Assembly: GCA_028712665.1 (NCBI GenBank)
Contig: JAQTRC010000008.1
Span: 11,330-55,271 of the forward strand
Source: Desulfuromonadaceae bacterium
Lineage (GTDB): Bacteria > Desulfobacterota > Desulfuromonadia > Geobacterales > Pseudopelobacteraceae
Length of the DNA stretch: 43,942 nt
Direction: 5' to 3'
The stretch's first letter is position 1. Each line of letters starts with the position of its first letter. Made by a program: the position numbers and the translations under genes. The notes under the pieces are model-generated. The model did not search any database and was not told the DNA's origin. It saw nothing but the letters and a program-made list of their open reading frames with translations. Below, piece by piece: positions 37,670 to 43,942 of this stretch.

Positions 37670-38755
37670 ATGAAAACTGCAATTATCGGCCTGGCGAATT
37701 CAGGCAGGACAACTGTCTTCAACGCACTGACCGGACTGAATCTTGAGGTCACCCCATATCCGATTATCTCTTCCGCCCCCTATATCGGGGTTGTAAAAGT
37801 GCCCGACTCGCGGATAACAAGGCTTACCGAAATATTCAAACCGAAAAAGAGCACTCAGGCGACTGTTGAGTATATTGACTATATCGGGCTCACAAAAGGT
37901 GATCCGGATCAGAACAGGAAGGTCTTTGATCTTATAAAAGACGCCGATGCATTGGTACATGTGATCCGGGGATTTGAGGATGAATCGGTATCACACCCCA
38001 TCGGAAGCGTGAATCCGGGAAGGGATGCCGAAACCGTTGAACTGGAAATGATTTTCGGCGACCTGGAACTGGTGGAGAAACGGCTGGATCGTATGGAGGA
38101 GGGGGCAAAGAGGGGTAAGAAGCCTGATGAGATAGAGCAGAAACTCCTGCTTAAATGCAAGGATGCGCTGGAAAACGAGAGTGCGCTGAGAGATGTCGAT
38201 TTTACCGAAGAAGAGCAAAAAGCCATGAGAAGCCTGCAGTTCATGTCCATTAAACCGCAACTGGTCGTGATTAATGTCTCCGAGGAGGATATGAACTCTG
38301 AAAGGACAAAAGCATCGGTTCAAAGCATCAGCGAATATTTCAGCGGCAGATATGTAAAAGTCATAGACCTGTGCGGCAAGATCGAAATGGAAATCGCCCG
38401 GTTTTCAGAAGATGAAGCAAAAGCCTTTCTCGAAGACCTCGGGATTGAAGAGCCGGCATTGAACAAGCTGATACATCTCTCATACGATCTTTTGGGCTTC
38501 ATCTCGTTCCTGACTTCAGGTGAAGACGAAGTCAGGGCATGGACAATCAAAAAGGGGACTGATGCCCAACATGCTGCGGGTAAAATACATTCCGACATTG
38601 AAAGGGGATTTATCCGGGCAGAGGTTGTAGCATACGACGATTTCATCACTCACGGCTCGATGGCCGCCGCAAGAGAAAAAGGGCTTGTTCGCCTGGAGGG
38701 GAAAACCTACGAGGTCAAAGATGGGGACATCATCAATTTCAGGTTCAATGTCTAG
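37670..38755 (+). CDS. YchF/OLA1-like GTPase with an altered P-loop
   Basis: The product is 361 residues and follows the YchF layout: G domain, helical coiled insert (about 125-200, KRLDRMEEGAKRGKK) and C-terminal TGS-like domain (AHAAG to DGDIINFRFNV). The P-loop reads GLANSGRTT (7-15), so the invariant Lys is Arg13. G3 is DYIGLTKG, and the base-recognition motif is VINVSEED. Residues AAAREKGLVRLEGKTYEVKDGDI match the YchF C-terminus. Without the P-loop Lys, nucleotide hydrolysis may be weak or changed; YchF proteins prefer ATP. A second canonical ychF would be expected elsewhere. Its stop codon lies inside a repeat element. Confidence 0.88.
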   Translation: MKTAIIGLANSGRTTVFNALTGLNLEVTPYPIISSAPYIGVVKVPDSRITRLTEIFKPKKSTQATVEYIDYIGLTKGDPDQNRKVFDLIKDADALVHVIRGFEDESVSHPIGSVNPGRDAETVELEMIFGDLELVEKRLDRMEEGAKRGKKPDEIEQKLLLKCKDALENESALRDVDFTEEEQKAMRSLQFMSIKPQLVVINVSEEDMNSERTKASVQSISEYFSGRYVKVIDLCGKIEMEIARFSEDEAKAFLEDLGIEEPALNKLIHLSYDLLGFISFLTSGEDEVRAWTIKKGTDAQHAAGKIHSDIERGFIRAEVVAYDDFITHGSMAAAREKGLVRLEGKTYEVKDGDIINFRFNV

Positions 38756-38922
38756 TACAATGTAACATCTAAATCCCCCCTCCCTTGACGGGAGGGGGTT
38801 AGGGGGTGGGTGAAGCTGCAACAGGCTGATTTCATTGCAACCTCCCCCCCACCCTAACCCTCCCCCGCAAGGGGGGAGGGGATTTGTTTGTATGTGTTGA
38901 TTTAGATGTTCCTGGGTACTAG
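38752..38922. repeat. MITE-like element with terminal inverted repeats
   Basis: 171 bp bounded by inverted ends: CTAGTAC-N5-AACATCTAAATC (38752-38775) and its reverse complement (38899-38922), 19 of 24 positions matching. Inside are C/G-rich palindromes CCCCCTCCC/GGGAGGGGG, and a longer inverted pair of GTTAGGGGGTGGG and CCCACCCTAAC-type arms flanks a 30-bp centre. It carries no gene. The left end includes the stop codon of the upstream GTPase gene (TAG at 38753-38755); the right end is 10 bp from the next gene's stop. It probably forms a large hairpin and could act as a terminator between the converging genes. Confidence 0.8.
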
Positions 38923-38931
38923 AGGCAATAT

Positions 38932-39633
38932 CTATTTGAAGAGGTACTTCAACTGTTCCAGCTTCCCCTCGATCCCCATCTTAATCATGACGCTGAAGGT
39001 ATTCAGGATGACAAGAGCGTTCCTGTTTACATCGCTCGGTGAAATACCCTGGAACCTCTTGAAGATACCACGATTCACCAAATCCACATTATCCTGTTCT
39101 CTCTCGAGCTTTTCGAGATCGATGTCGGGCCGTTTACCGTTTAGATACTCAAAATACTGATTTAACAGATAACTGGTTACATGGCGATATAGTGACTCCT
39201 CATGCGAGGCAAAGGGGAGGTGAAACCGCACCATTGGCTTCAGGATGGCCATGTGCGGACAGCCGCTTGATGCCATGTAGATCCCCAGTATAGATCTTGC
39301 GCCCTGCTGAATGGTATCCCGCTTCATATAGCTGCGTTCTTCCACGTTGACGGTGATTATCGCCTGGTCATAGGAGACCATCTCGGAAAAAATCTCTGCG
39401 AGACCGGATAGGTTGAACGCTATCGGACAATTCCTGACCTCGCTTGAAGAGAGGGGGCAGATGCTGCACTTATTGAAGTCAAGAAGGGTCCATTCGTGCT
39501 CTCTGCTCCCTTCAGGAGGGAGAGCTATAAGGTTCGTCCTGCCCAAGAGTACGTGGAATTCAATATCCGGCCTTTTCCCTTCAAAATCGAACCGGTATTC
39601 AATCTCGTAGCAATTTTCCTTATTCTCTTTCAT
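38932..39633 (-). CDS. Unnamed Cys-motif protein, paralog A
   Basis: The product is 233 residues, soluble, with no signal peptide. It carries C56-x2-C59-P-L, C69-P-I-A, then SGC125-P and LKPMVRFH138LPFASHEES. The same residues at the same spacing occur in the 42527-43225 gene (identity visibly high from about 50 to 160). Four Cys and one His at fixed spacing suggest a metal or Fe-S site, but this is inference. The N-terminal 45 residues read as a beta-strand pair (YEIEYRFDFEGK), and the C-terminal third is helical with a conserved NALVILNTF. I know no family name. It converges on the GTPase gene across the repeat element and stands upstream of no obvious partner. Confidence 0.75.
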   Translation of the reverse strand: MKENKENCYEIEYRFDFEGKRPDIEFHVLLGRTNLIALPPEGSREHEWTLLDFNKCSICPLSSSEVRNCPIAFNLSGLAEIFSEMVSYDQAIITVNVEERSYMKRDTIQQGARSILGIYMASSGCPHMAILKPMVRFHLPFASHEESLYRHVTSYLLNQYFEYLNGKRPDIDLEKLEREQDNVDLVNRGIFKRFQGISPSDVNRNALVILNTFSVMIKMGIEGKLEQLKYLFK

Positions 39634-39695
39634 CGCTGATTTCTCGCAATCTTTTCCACGGAAATCGTTTGAACGGGCTGCAGTGCCTATTCGGC

Positions 39696-41231
39696 TTACC
39701 CGCCAAACCGGTTACGGTAATACTCCCCGCCCCGACGACGCAAAACGGCCAGTCGGTAAAGTTCCTCATACTTGGCGGCAGCCACTTCCCAGGTGAAACG
39801 TTTCTTCATGCCGTTTTTGCGGAGCGCAACCATTCCTTTCGGATTGTTAAAAAAAGTCCAGGCCGCCCAGCCGATTGTGTCGAACAGGGCCGTGGCGCTA
39901 TGTTTCCAGAACTTGAAACCATCGCCGGACATGACCGCCTCGTTAAAGTTCTCCACGCTGTCGTCCAGGCCGCCTGTCGCCCGCACGATGGGGGGTGTTC
40001 CGTAGGCCAGTGAGTACATCTGGTTGAGTCCGCACGGTTCAAAGGCCGAGGGCATGACGAAGAAGTCTGCGCCGGCCTCGACCTTGTGCGCCAGAGATTC
40101 GTTGTAGCCGATGAAGCAGGCAAACTTTTCCGGGTACATGGCGGCAATGTCTCCAAAGTAGAAATGTGCCCATGGTTCGCCATTGCCGACTATAACGAAC
40201 TGGAGATCCATTTCAAGGATGCGGTGAATCGCTTCCGCCAGGACGTCGATCCCCTTCTGTTTGACCATGCGCGAAACAATCCCGAACAGCGGCAGATCAT
40301 CACGCTGCGGCAACCCCATGACCCCCTGCAGATCCCGCTTGCAGGCCGCCTTCCCTTTTTTGACGGTTTTTGCACTGTATTTTGCGGCTATGAACCGATC
40401 GGCAGCCGGATCCCATTCATCGTAATCAACGCCGTTCAAGATACCGGAGAGGTCCGCAGAGCGATCGCGCACCGCCCCCTCAAGTCCACAGCCGAAAGCA
40501 GCCGTCTGAATCTCGCGGGCATACCCCTCGCTGACCGTGTTTAGCAGGGTAGCGTGATAAATACCCCCTTTCAGCAGGTTGACCTGGTCGTCGATTTCCA
40601 GTTCAAGGTAGTTGAAATGCTTCCAGCCGATGTCCAACACCTCCATCAGGCCGGGGTAATAATTCCCCTGATGCTGCATGTTGTGCAACGTGAGGAGCGA
40701 GGCGGCATCGCCTACGAACCGGTCATGCAGATATGAGGTGTTCAGCAGGGCCGGGATGATGCCGGTATGCCAGTCATGGGCGTGAACGACGTCGGGGTGG
40801 AAATCCAGCATCTTGCAGAGTTCCAGAGCCGCCTTGGAAAGGAAGACAAAACGGTTGTCATTGTCCATATAACCCTGGCCATCCTGCTGGTAGAGGCCGG
40901 GTCGGCCGAAAAACTGCTCATGCTCCAGAAGGTAGATCGGGACATCGCTCCCAGGCAGACGCCCCTCGTAAACGCCGCAGTACATATATCCAATGATCCC
41001 CATCGGCACCACCAGCGTACCGGGAAGCAGGCGCAGAGCGTATTTACGGCAATCGACAGAGTGGTAGCGAGGGATCACGACCCTCACATCATGCCCCATC
41101 CGGGAGAGATATTTAGGCAAAGCGCCGACAACATCCCCAAGCCCCCCCTCCTTGGCGAAGGGGGAGGCCTCGGAAGCGGCAAACAGGATGGAAAGGGGCT
41201 TTAATGGTTTCGTTGTATGAGATGCTGTCAT
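39696..41231 (-). CDS. glgA: Glycogen synthase, ADP-glucose type
   Basis: GT5 enzyme that extends alpha-1,4-glucan from ADP-glucose. The 511-residue product has the donor-binding KEGGLGDVVGALP (27-39), IPRYH, VHAHDWHTGIIPALL, GIVSRMVKQKGID and the GT-B C-terminal PSAFEPCGLNQMYSLAYGTPPIVRATGGL. Length is normal. Only a distant GGAG (16 nt) precedes the ATG. No glgB/glgC/glgP are in the window. It lies between paralog A and the TRASH-domain protein, on the same strand. Confidence 0.97.
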   Translation of the reverse strand: MTASHTTKPLKPLSILFAASEASPFAKEGGLGDVVGALPKYLSRMGHDVRVVIPRYHSVDCRKYALRLLPGTLVVPMGIIGYMYCGVYEGRLPGSDVPIYLLEHEQFFGRPGLYQQDGQGYMDNDNRFVFLSKAALELCKMLDFHPDVVHAHDWHTGIIPALLNTSYLHDRFVGDAASLLTLHNMQHQGNYYPGLMEVLDIGWKHFNYLELEIDDQVNLLKGGIYHATLLNTVSEGYAREIQTAAFGCGLEGAVRDRSADLSGILNGVDYDEWDPAADRFIAAKYSAKTVKKGKAACKRDLQGVMGLPQRDDLPLFGIVSRMVKQKGIDVLAEAIHRILEMDLQFVIVGNGEPWAHFYFGDIAAMYPEKFACFIGYNESLAHKVEAGADFFVMPSAFEPCGLNQMYSLAYGTPPIVRATGGLDDSVENFNEAVMSGDGFKFWKHSATALFDTIGWAAWTFFNNPKGMVALRKNGMKKRFTWEVAAAKYEELYRLAVLRRRGGEYYRNRFGG

Positions 41232-41260
41232 GTTATTTCGGTATGCGCTCCATTTTGATT

Positions 41261-41512
41261 TTAATGGTCAAGCTTTTCGCGGTATTTTTCGAGGCAATCC
41301 ATAGAGCAGAAATAGTGCCGCTGACCGTCATGCTTACCGATGACAGCCTGCTCTTCCGATACATAGACCCCGCAGACCGGATCGCGGTGCGTCTCAGCGA
41401 CCGGCTCCACCCTTTCCAGCGGTTTTGCCGGCGATTTTTTGGCGGAAACGAGCGAAAGAACAATGCGGTAGCCAACATACAACAATAAGCCCCATATCAG
41501 TAATCTAAGCAT
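41261..41512 (-). CDS. Membrane-anchored TRASH/YHS-domain protein
   Basis: The product is 83 residues. One N-terminal transmembrane helix (LLIWGLLLYVGYRIVLSLV, 4-22) is followed by a short linker and a TRASH-type metal-binding domain with C47 (DPVCGVYV), C69 and C73 (HYFCSMDCLEKY). TRASH/YHS domains sense or carry metals such as copper or mercury. A good AAGGAG site lies 5 nt before the ATG. Function is unknown beyond likely metal binding at the membrane. Confidence 0.85.
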   Translation of the reverse strand: MLRLLIWGLLLYVGYRIVLSLVSAKKSPAKPLERVEPVAETHRDPVCGVYVSEEQAVIGKHDGQRHYFCSMDCLEKYREKLDH

Positions 41513-41596
41513 ACCGGCTCCTTCCGTTAACCCCGATAAACGGGATAAGTGCGTTAAAAATTATTTTATGCTCCCATAAGGCGGAGGAAATAATTT

Positions 41597-42094
41597 CTAA
41601 CTTGCCAACAATTTGATAACAGTCTCGTCTGTTTTCAGCGAGGAGAGAAGTTCGGCCATCGTTTGGCCGCTTATCGGATGCTGAAGCTCCGGTGCGATAT
41701 CCGAAAGCGGTTGCAGAACGAAACGGCGCTCCGTCAGGCGCGGGTGGGGAACGACGAGATCCTCTTCGTTAATAACCTGGGCCCCGTACAACAGAAGATC
41801 AAGATCCATACTTCGTGGGCCATGATGAACTGTCCTGACCCTCCTGAAGGTGTCAACCTCGATCCGGAGCAGGCATTCCAGCAGTCTGCGGGCCCCAAGA
41901 GTGGTAGAGAGTCTGAGCGCTGCGTTGTAGAAAGCACCCTGGTACAGATTTCCAACCGGTGATGTTTCGTAGAACGGCGAAAGTGCCGTAACCCTGCTAT
42001 CAGGCAGCCTGCCGATCTCGGCAACGGCTCGCAACATGTTAAGCTCGCGATCTCCGATATTCGAGCCCAAAGCTATGTATGCATCTGTTTCCAC
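41597..42094 (-). CDS. folK: 2-amino-4-hydroxy-6-hydroxymethyldihydropteridine pyrophosphokinase
   Basis: Transfers pyrophosphate from ATP to the pterin in folate synthesis. It shows YIALGSNIGDRE, SPFYETSPVG and the signature RRVRTVHHGPRSMDLDLLLYG, then VPHPRLTERRFVLQPL. The open frame reaches a GTG at 42154 that lies inside a terminator hairpin, so I choose GTG at 42094, which gives 166 residues starting (M)ETDAYIALGSN, the normal family length. No strong ribosome site is seen for either start. The upstream leader is described separately. Confidence 0.9.
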   Translation of the reverse strand: METDAYIALGSNIGDRELNMLRAVAEIGRLPDSRVTALSPFYETSPVGNLYQGAFYNAALRLSTTLGARRLLECLLRIEVDTFRRVRTVHHGPRSMDLDLLLYGAQVINEEDLVVPHPRLTERRFVLQPLSDIAPELQHPISGQTMAELLSSLKTDETVIKLLAS

Positions 42095-42140
42095 CGGGCG
42101 ATTAAACCACAACGGGGAGAGGGCGTCAATTCCCTTGCCG

Positions 42141-42223
42141 AAAATAAAAAACACCCTGGTAACTAGGAGGGAAAGTTACCAGGGCAAATGAGGGTTTGTT
42201 AAAACCCTCGCAAGTCTATGTTT
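42141..42223 (-). ncRNA. Candidate short RNA or folK attenuator with anti-SD loop
   Basis: Downstream of a good minus-strand promoter, the predicted approximately 83-nt transcript has two hairpins. One is an 8-bp stem GAGGGTTT/AAACCCTC with a 4-nt loop (42190-42209). The other is a perfect 11-bp stem CCCTGGTAACT/AGTTACCAGGG (42154-42184) followed by a U-rich tract (42141-42153), an intrinsic terminator. The 9-nt loop reads UUCCCUCCU in the RNA, complementary to a Shine-Dalgarno sequence. folK begins about 50 nt past the terminator, so it is either a stand-alone small RNA or an attenuator leader. Confidence 0.6.
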
Positions 42224-42229
42224 AATCGT

Positions 42230-42258
42230 ACTATAGCAGAATTTGAATAATATGGCAA
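42230..42258 (-). promoter_or_regulatory. Sigma-70 promoter for the short RNA/folK
   Basis: On the minus strand, -35 TTGCCA (42253-42258), 17-nt spacer, -10 TATAGT (42230-42235). Match and spacing are good. It points towards the hairpin RNA and folK. Confidence 0.7.
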
Positions 42259-42526
42259 GCCATAAAATCACGCGTAACCATTTATTATCGCGAAAAAAAA
42301 TTGCACTAACTTTACTTTATTGGTAGGAGATCCCCAGGCGTTGTTCAACCCTTATTCTCCTACCTGCAAGTTCGATTGCAACAGCGTGACGCACTGAATT
42401 GCGCGGGGGCACAATGGGCGGGGGGGATGGCTCTGGTCGGATTATCGTGCGGAGCATCAGGTAAGATCAAAAAGGTTACAGTGCATGGAGGAGTAAAGAA
42501 ATGCTACCGGCGGCGGTGATTTCTCT
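42259..42526. other. Non-coding gap with structured segment
   Basis: With the folK leader, 42095-42526 is the only gene-free stretch over 300 bp. A perfect 9-bp stem GGTAGGAGA (42322-42330) with TCTCCTACC (42356-42364) encloses a 25-nt loop. A small hairpin TGCAA/TTGCA (42365-42380) follows with GTTCGA in its loop. The rest is G-rich (42404-42430) and has no recognisable gene. It does not fold as a tRNA as far as I can see. Confidence 0.5.
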
Positions 42527-43225
42527 TCATTCCGAATAAGGAGCGAAGTATTTCTCGTAATCCCGCATCAGGGTCTTGACCGCATACGGCACGGCATGGG
42601 CGAAGCAGTCGAGTATGACGATGGCGTTGATTCCGGCATCGTTCTCCCCTGCGGCGCGTATCCGTTTGACAAAGGAGGTGTTTACTTCCTGTATTCTGGC
42701 ATAGATGGTCTGCAAGCCATCCAGCGCCCAGTCTGGTTGCTCGCCCCTTTTCTGGCGCAGGAATTGCGCCACCAGGTACATGGAGACCATCCTGAACTCG
42801 GTTTCCTCAATGGTGGCAAAAGGGAGATGAAAACGGACCATCGGCCGGAGCGGCTCCAGGACCGGGCAACCCCCTGCCGCCATAATGACACCCAACAGGG
42901 AGCTCAGCCCCTCCTGCAGCGAGGTTTGCTTGAGATAGCGGCGCCTGTTTTCGGTTACCTCCACAGCCACCTCGTCGAAGGAATTATGCTCGTGGAAGAT
43001 ATTCACAATCTCGCTCAGTTGTACGGCTATCGGACAGTGCGGGTGCAGAGCGGGGTCAAGCGGACAGCGTACGCATCGATGCAGGGTCAGCTTCGCCCAC
43101 TCGGGAGGCGTATGTTTCGCGGAAGGGAGGAGGGCAAGGTTATCCTTATCGAACCGGAGGAGTATCTCTCTTTTTTCTCCGTTACGAAAGCGGAAGTTGT
43201 AGTTGATTGTCAGCGGAGACGGCAT
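42527..43225 (-). CDS. Unnamed Cys-motif protein, paralog B
   Basis: The product is 232 residues with no signal peptide or membrane segment. It has C51-x2-C54-P-L, C64-P-I-A, GGC120-P and LRPMVRFH133LPFATIEET. Spacing between all five residues equals that in paralog A (38932-39633): 2, 9, 55 and 12 residues. The C-terminal part adds PDWALDGLQTIYARIQEVN and a conserved NAIVILDCF. The N-terminus is a beta-rich segment (YNFRFRNGEKREILLRF). It lies between the folK leader and the transposase fragment. Function is unknown; a metal or redox cofactor is plausible. Confidence 0.75.
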   Translation of the reverse strand: MPSPLTINYNFRFRNGEKREILLRFDKDNLALLPSAKHTPPEWAKLTLHRCVRCPLDPALHPHCPIAVQLSEIVNIFHEHNSFDEVAVEVTENRRRYLKQTSLQEGLSSLLGVIMAAGGCPVLEPLRPMVRFHLPFATIEETEFRMVSMYLVAQFLRQKRGEQPDWALDGLQTIYARIQEVNTSFVKRIRAAGENDAGINAIVILDCFAHAVPYAVKTLMRDYEKYFAPYSE

Positions 43226-43302
43226 GCTTTCCCTCCAAGGGGACAGGATAAGCCATCATTCCATAAAATTAAATCAAAAAATCTTTCGCCATCACTTTTT
43301 TT

Positions 43303-43324
43303 ACCCCTGGGGTCAGGCTTTGCA
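43303..43324. repeat. Palindromic motif at the transposase 3' end
   Basis: ACCCCTGGGGT (43303-43313) runs into GGGGTCAGGCTTTGCA, overlapping the stop codon of the transposase gene. Its position and palindrome fit a REP-like sequence recognised by this transposase class, but only one copy is visible here. Confidence 0.4.
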
Positions 43325-43942
43325 TCTGGTGATTTCCGCAAGCAACTCCTCTTTTTCACGTAACAACTCCGGTATTGTACGGGACCGTTTTTGCATCCGC
43401 AGCGCTGAAGCCGCAAGCGATGAGATATCACGCCCCGTCTTCTCTGAAAGCTGTTTCAGTGTAATGGTTGGTACGTCCTGAACGATCCACGCAGCCATTG
43501 ACCTGACCTGAGCCAGAGAGTGCTCCTTGCCGGGACGCGCGATGTCATTCAGTGTAACGGAATACCTTTGGCAGATAATGCCAAGAAGCTTATCAATCGA
43601 AACCTTTCCGGCAGCTCCGTCCGCTTCGCCGGAGATACGTTCGATAAATCCGTCATCCCCTAATATACGGCTGTCAGCATTGCCTTCCCCATGAAAATCT
43701 GCCCGACGCCCCTCGTCAATCCCTTCCCGGATGAACATGTAATATGCCTGCACGGCCTCGATCCGATTACCGGAAAACATCGAGAGAACCGTATCCGGCA
43801 CAAGCCACGGCAACACGTCAGCTCCAGAGTAGACCTTATGGCTTGACCAGATATATGAGTCAGGCGTATCGGCTATCTTCGCCCGAACAGGATTGAGATG
43901 AACATACCACACCAGTTCGAGCAGATAGGAATCGCCATCAAC
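43313..43942 (-). CDS. REP-associated tyrosine transposase, C-terminal part (runs off the window)
   Basis: The frame is open to the right edge. It begins within GDSYLLELVWYVHLNPVRA, the hallmark of the Y1/IS200-like REP-associated transposases; the catalytic HUH motif would lie outside the window. After the transposase end (WSSHKVYSG, AVQAYYMFIREG), about 100 further residues resemble the DnaA C-terminal DNA-binding helix bundle (KVSIDKLLGIICQRYSV, ARPGKEHSLAQVRSMAAWIVQD), a known extension in this family. Such enzymes mobilise palindromic REP elements. Nothing in the visible part is broken. Confidence 0.85.
   Translation of the reverse strand, partial: VDGDSYLLELVWYVHLNPVRAKIADTPDSYIWSSHKVYSGADVLPWLVPDTVLSMFSGNRIEAVQAYYMFIREGIDEGRRADFHGEGNADSRILGDDGFIERISGEADGAAGKVSIDKLLGIICQRYSVTLNDIARPGKEHSLAQVRSMAAWIVQDVPTITLKQLSEKTGRDISSLAASALRMQKRSRTIPELLREKEELLAEITRCKA

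Noticed and set aside
42356..42390. tRNA-like T-arm (GTTCGATT)
   Set aside because: No acceptor stem, anticodon arm or 3' CCA-type end can be paired around it.

Overview
This window looks like a chromosomal segment of a Geobacteraceae-type bacterium (Desulfuromonadota; Geobacter/Geotalea relatives). The clues are gene content (an ATP synthase subunit c gene without atpF after it, a PilZ gene inside an arg operon, RpoH beside two Hsp20 genes, a UbiD/UbiA/UbiX cluster, CsgG-like and FN3 secreted proteins), strong AGGAGG ribosome sites and moderate to high GC. This is inference from remembered gene families; no database search was possible. I see no rRNA, tRNA, CRISPR array or prophage.

Layout. 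(1) 1-400: atpE on + and a bidirectional terminator. (2) 425-23617: about 19 genes in a row on the minus strand. In transcription order they are larB, a larC-cinA fusion, recA, pilT, recX, an envelope group (FlgT-like, CsgG-like lipoprotein, FN3-repeat protein, small exported protein), alaS, argB, a PilZ gene, argD, argF, argG, argH, gspA, gspB and an FN3-like lipoprotein. (3) 23817-31238 on +: a highly divergent PilT-family ATPase, leuC, leuD, mreB, a glycosyltransferase-like gene, gmhA and greB; the last three overlap by ATGA. (4) 31298-33248: rpoH (-) diverges from two hsp20 genes (+); a near-perfect CIRCE (HrcA operator) lies over the rpoH promoter. (5) 33324-37481 on minus: a GT2 glycosyltransferase, ubiX, ubiA and ubiD, probably for quinone biosynthesis. 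(6) 37670-43942: a YchF/OLA1-like GTPase with an altered P-loop, a 171-bp inverted-repeat element that starts on its stop codon, two paralogous Cys-motif proteins (38932-39633 and 42527-43225), glgA, a TRASH-domain membrane protein, folK, and the C-terminal part of a REP-associated tyrosine transposase at the right edge.

The housekeeping pathways (arginine, leucine, alanyl-tRNA, glycogen, folate, heat shock, recombination) are intact and canonical. The less explained content is: the two unnamed Cys-motif paralogs with identical Cys/His spacing; an approximately 83-nt hairpin RNA with a promoter, an intrinsic terminator and an anti-Shine-Dalgarno loop in front of folK; a 551-aa PilT relative with altered ATPase motifs and an apparently duplicated N-terminal domain; an FlgT/CsgG/FN3 envelope operon with an 11-bp homopolymer in the FN3 gene; and a palindromic repeat that forms the linker of the LarC-CinA fusion.

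Several starts were moved from the longest open frame on ribosome-site or family-length grounds: argF, argB, the small exported protein, recX, leuD, gmhA, rpoH, ubiA, ubiD and folK.
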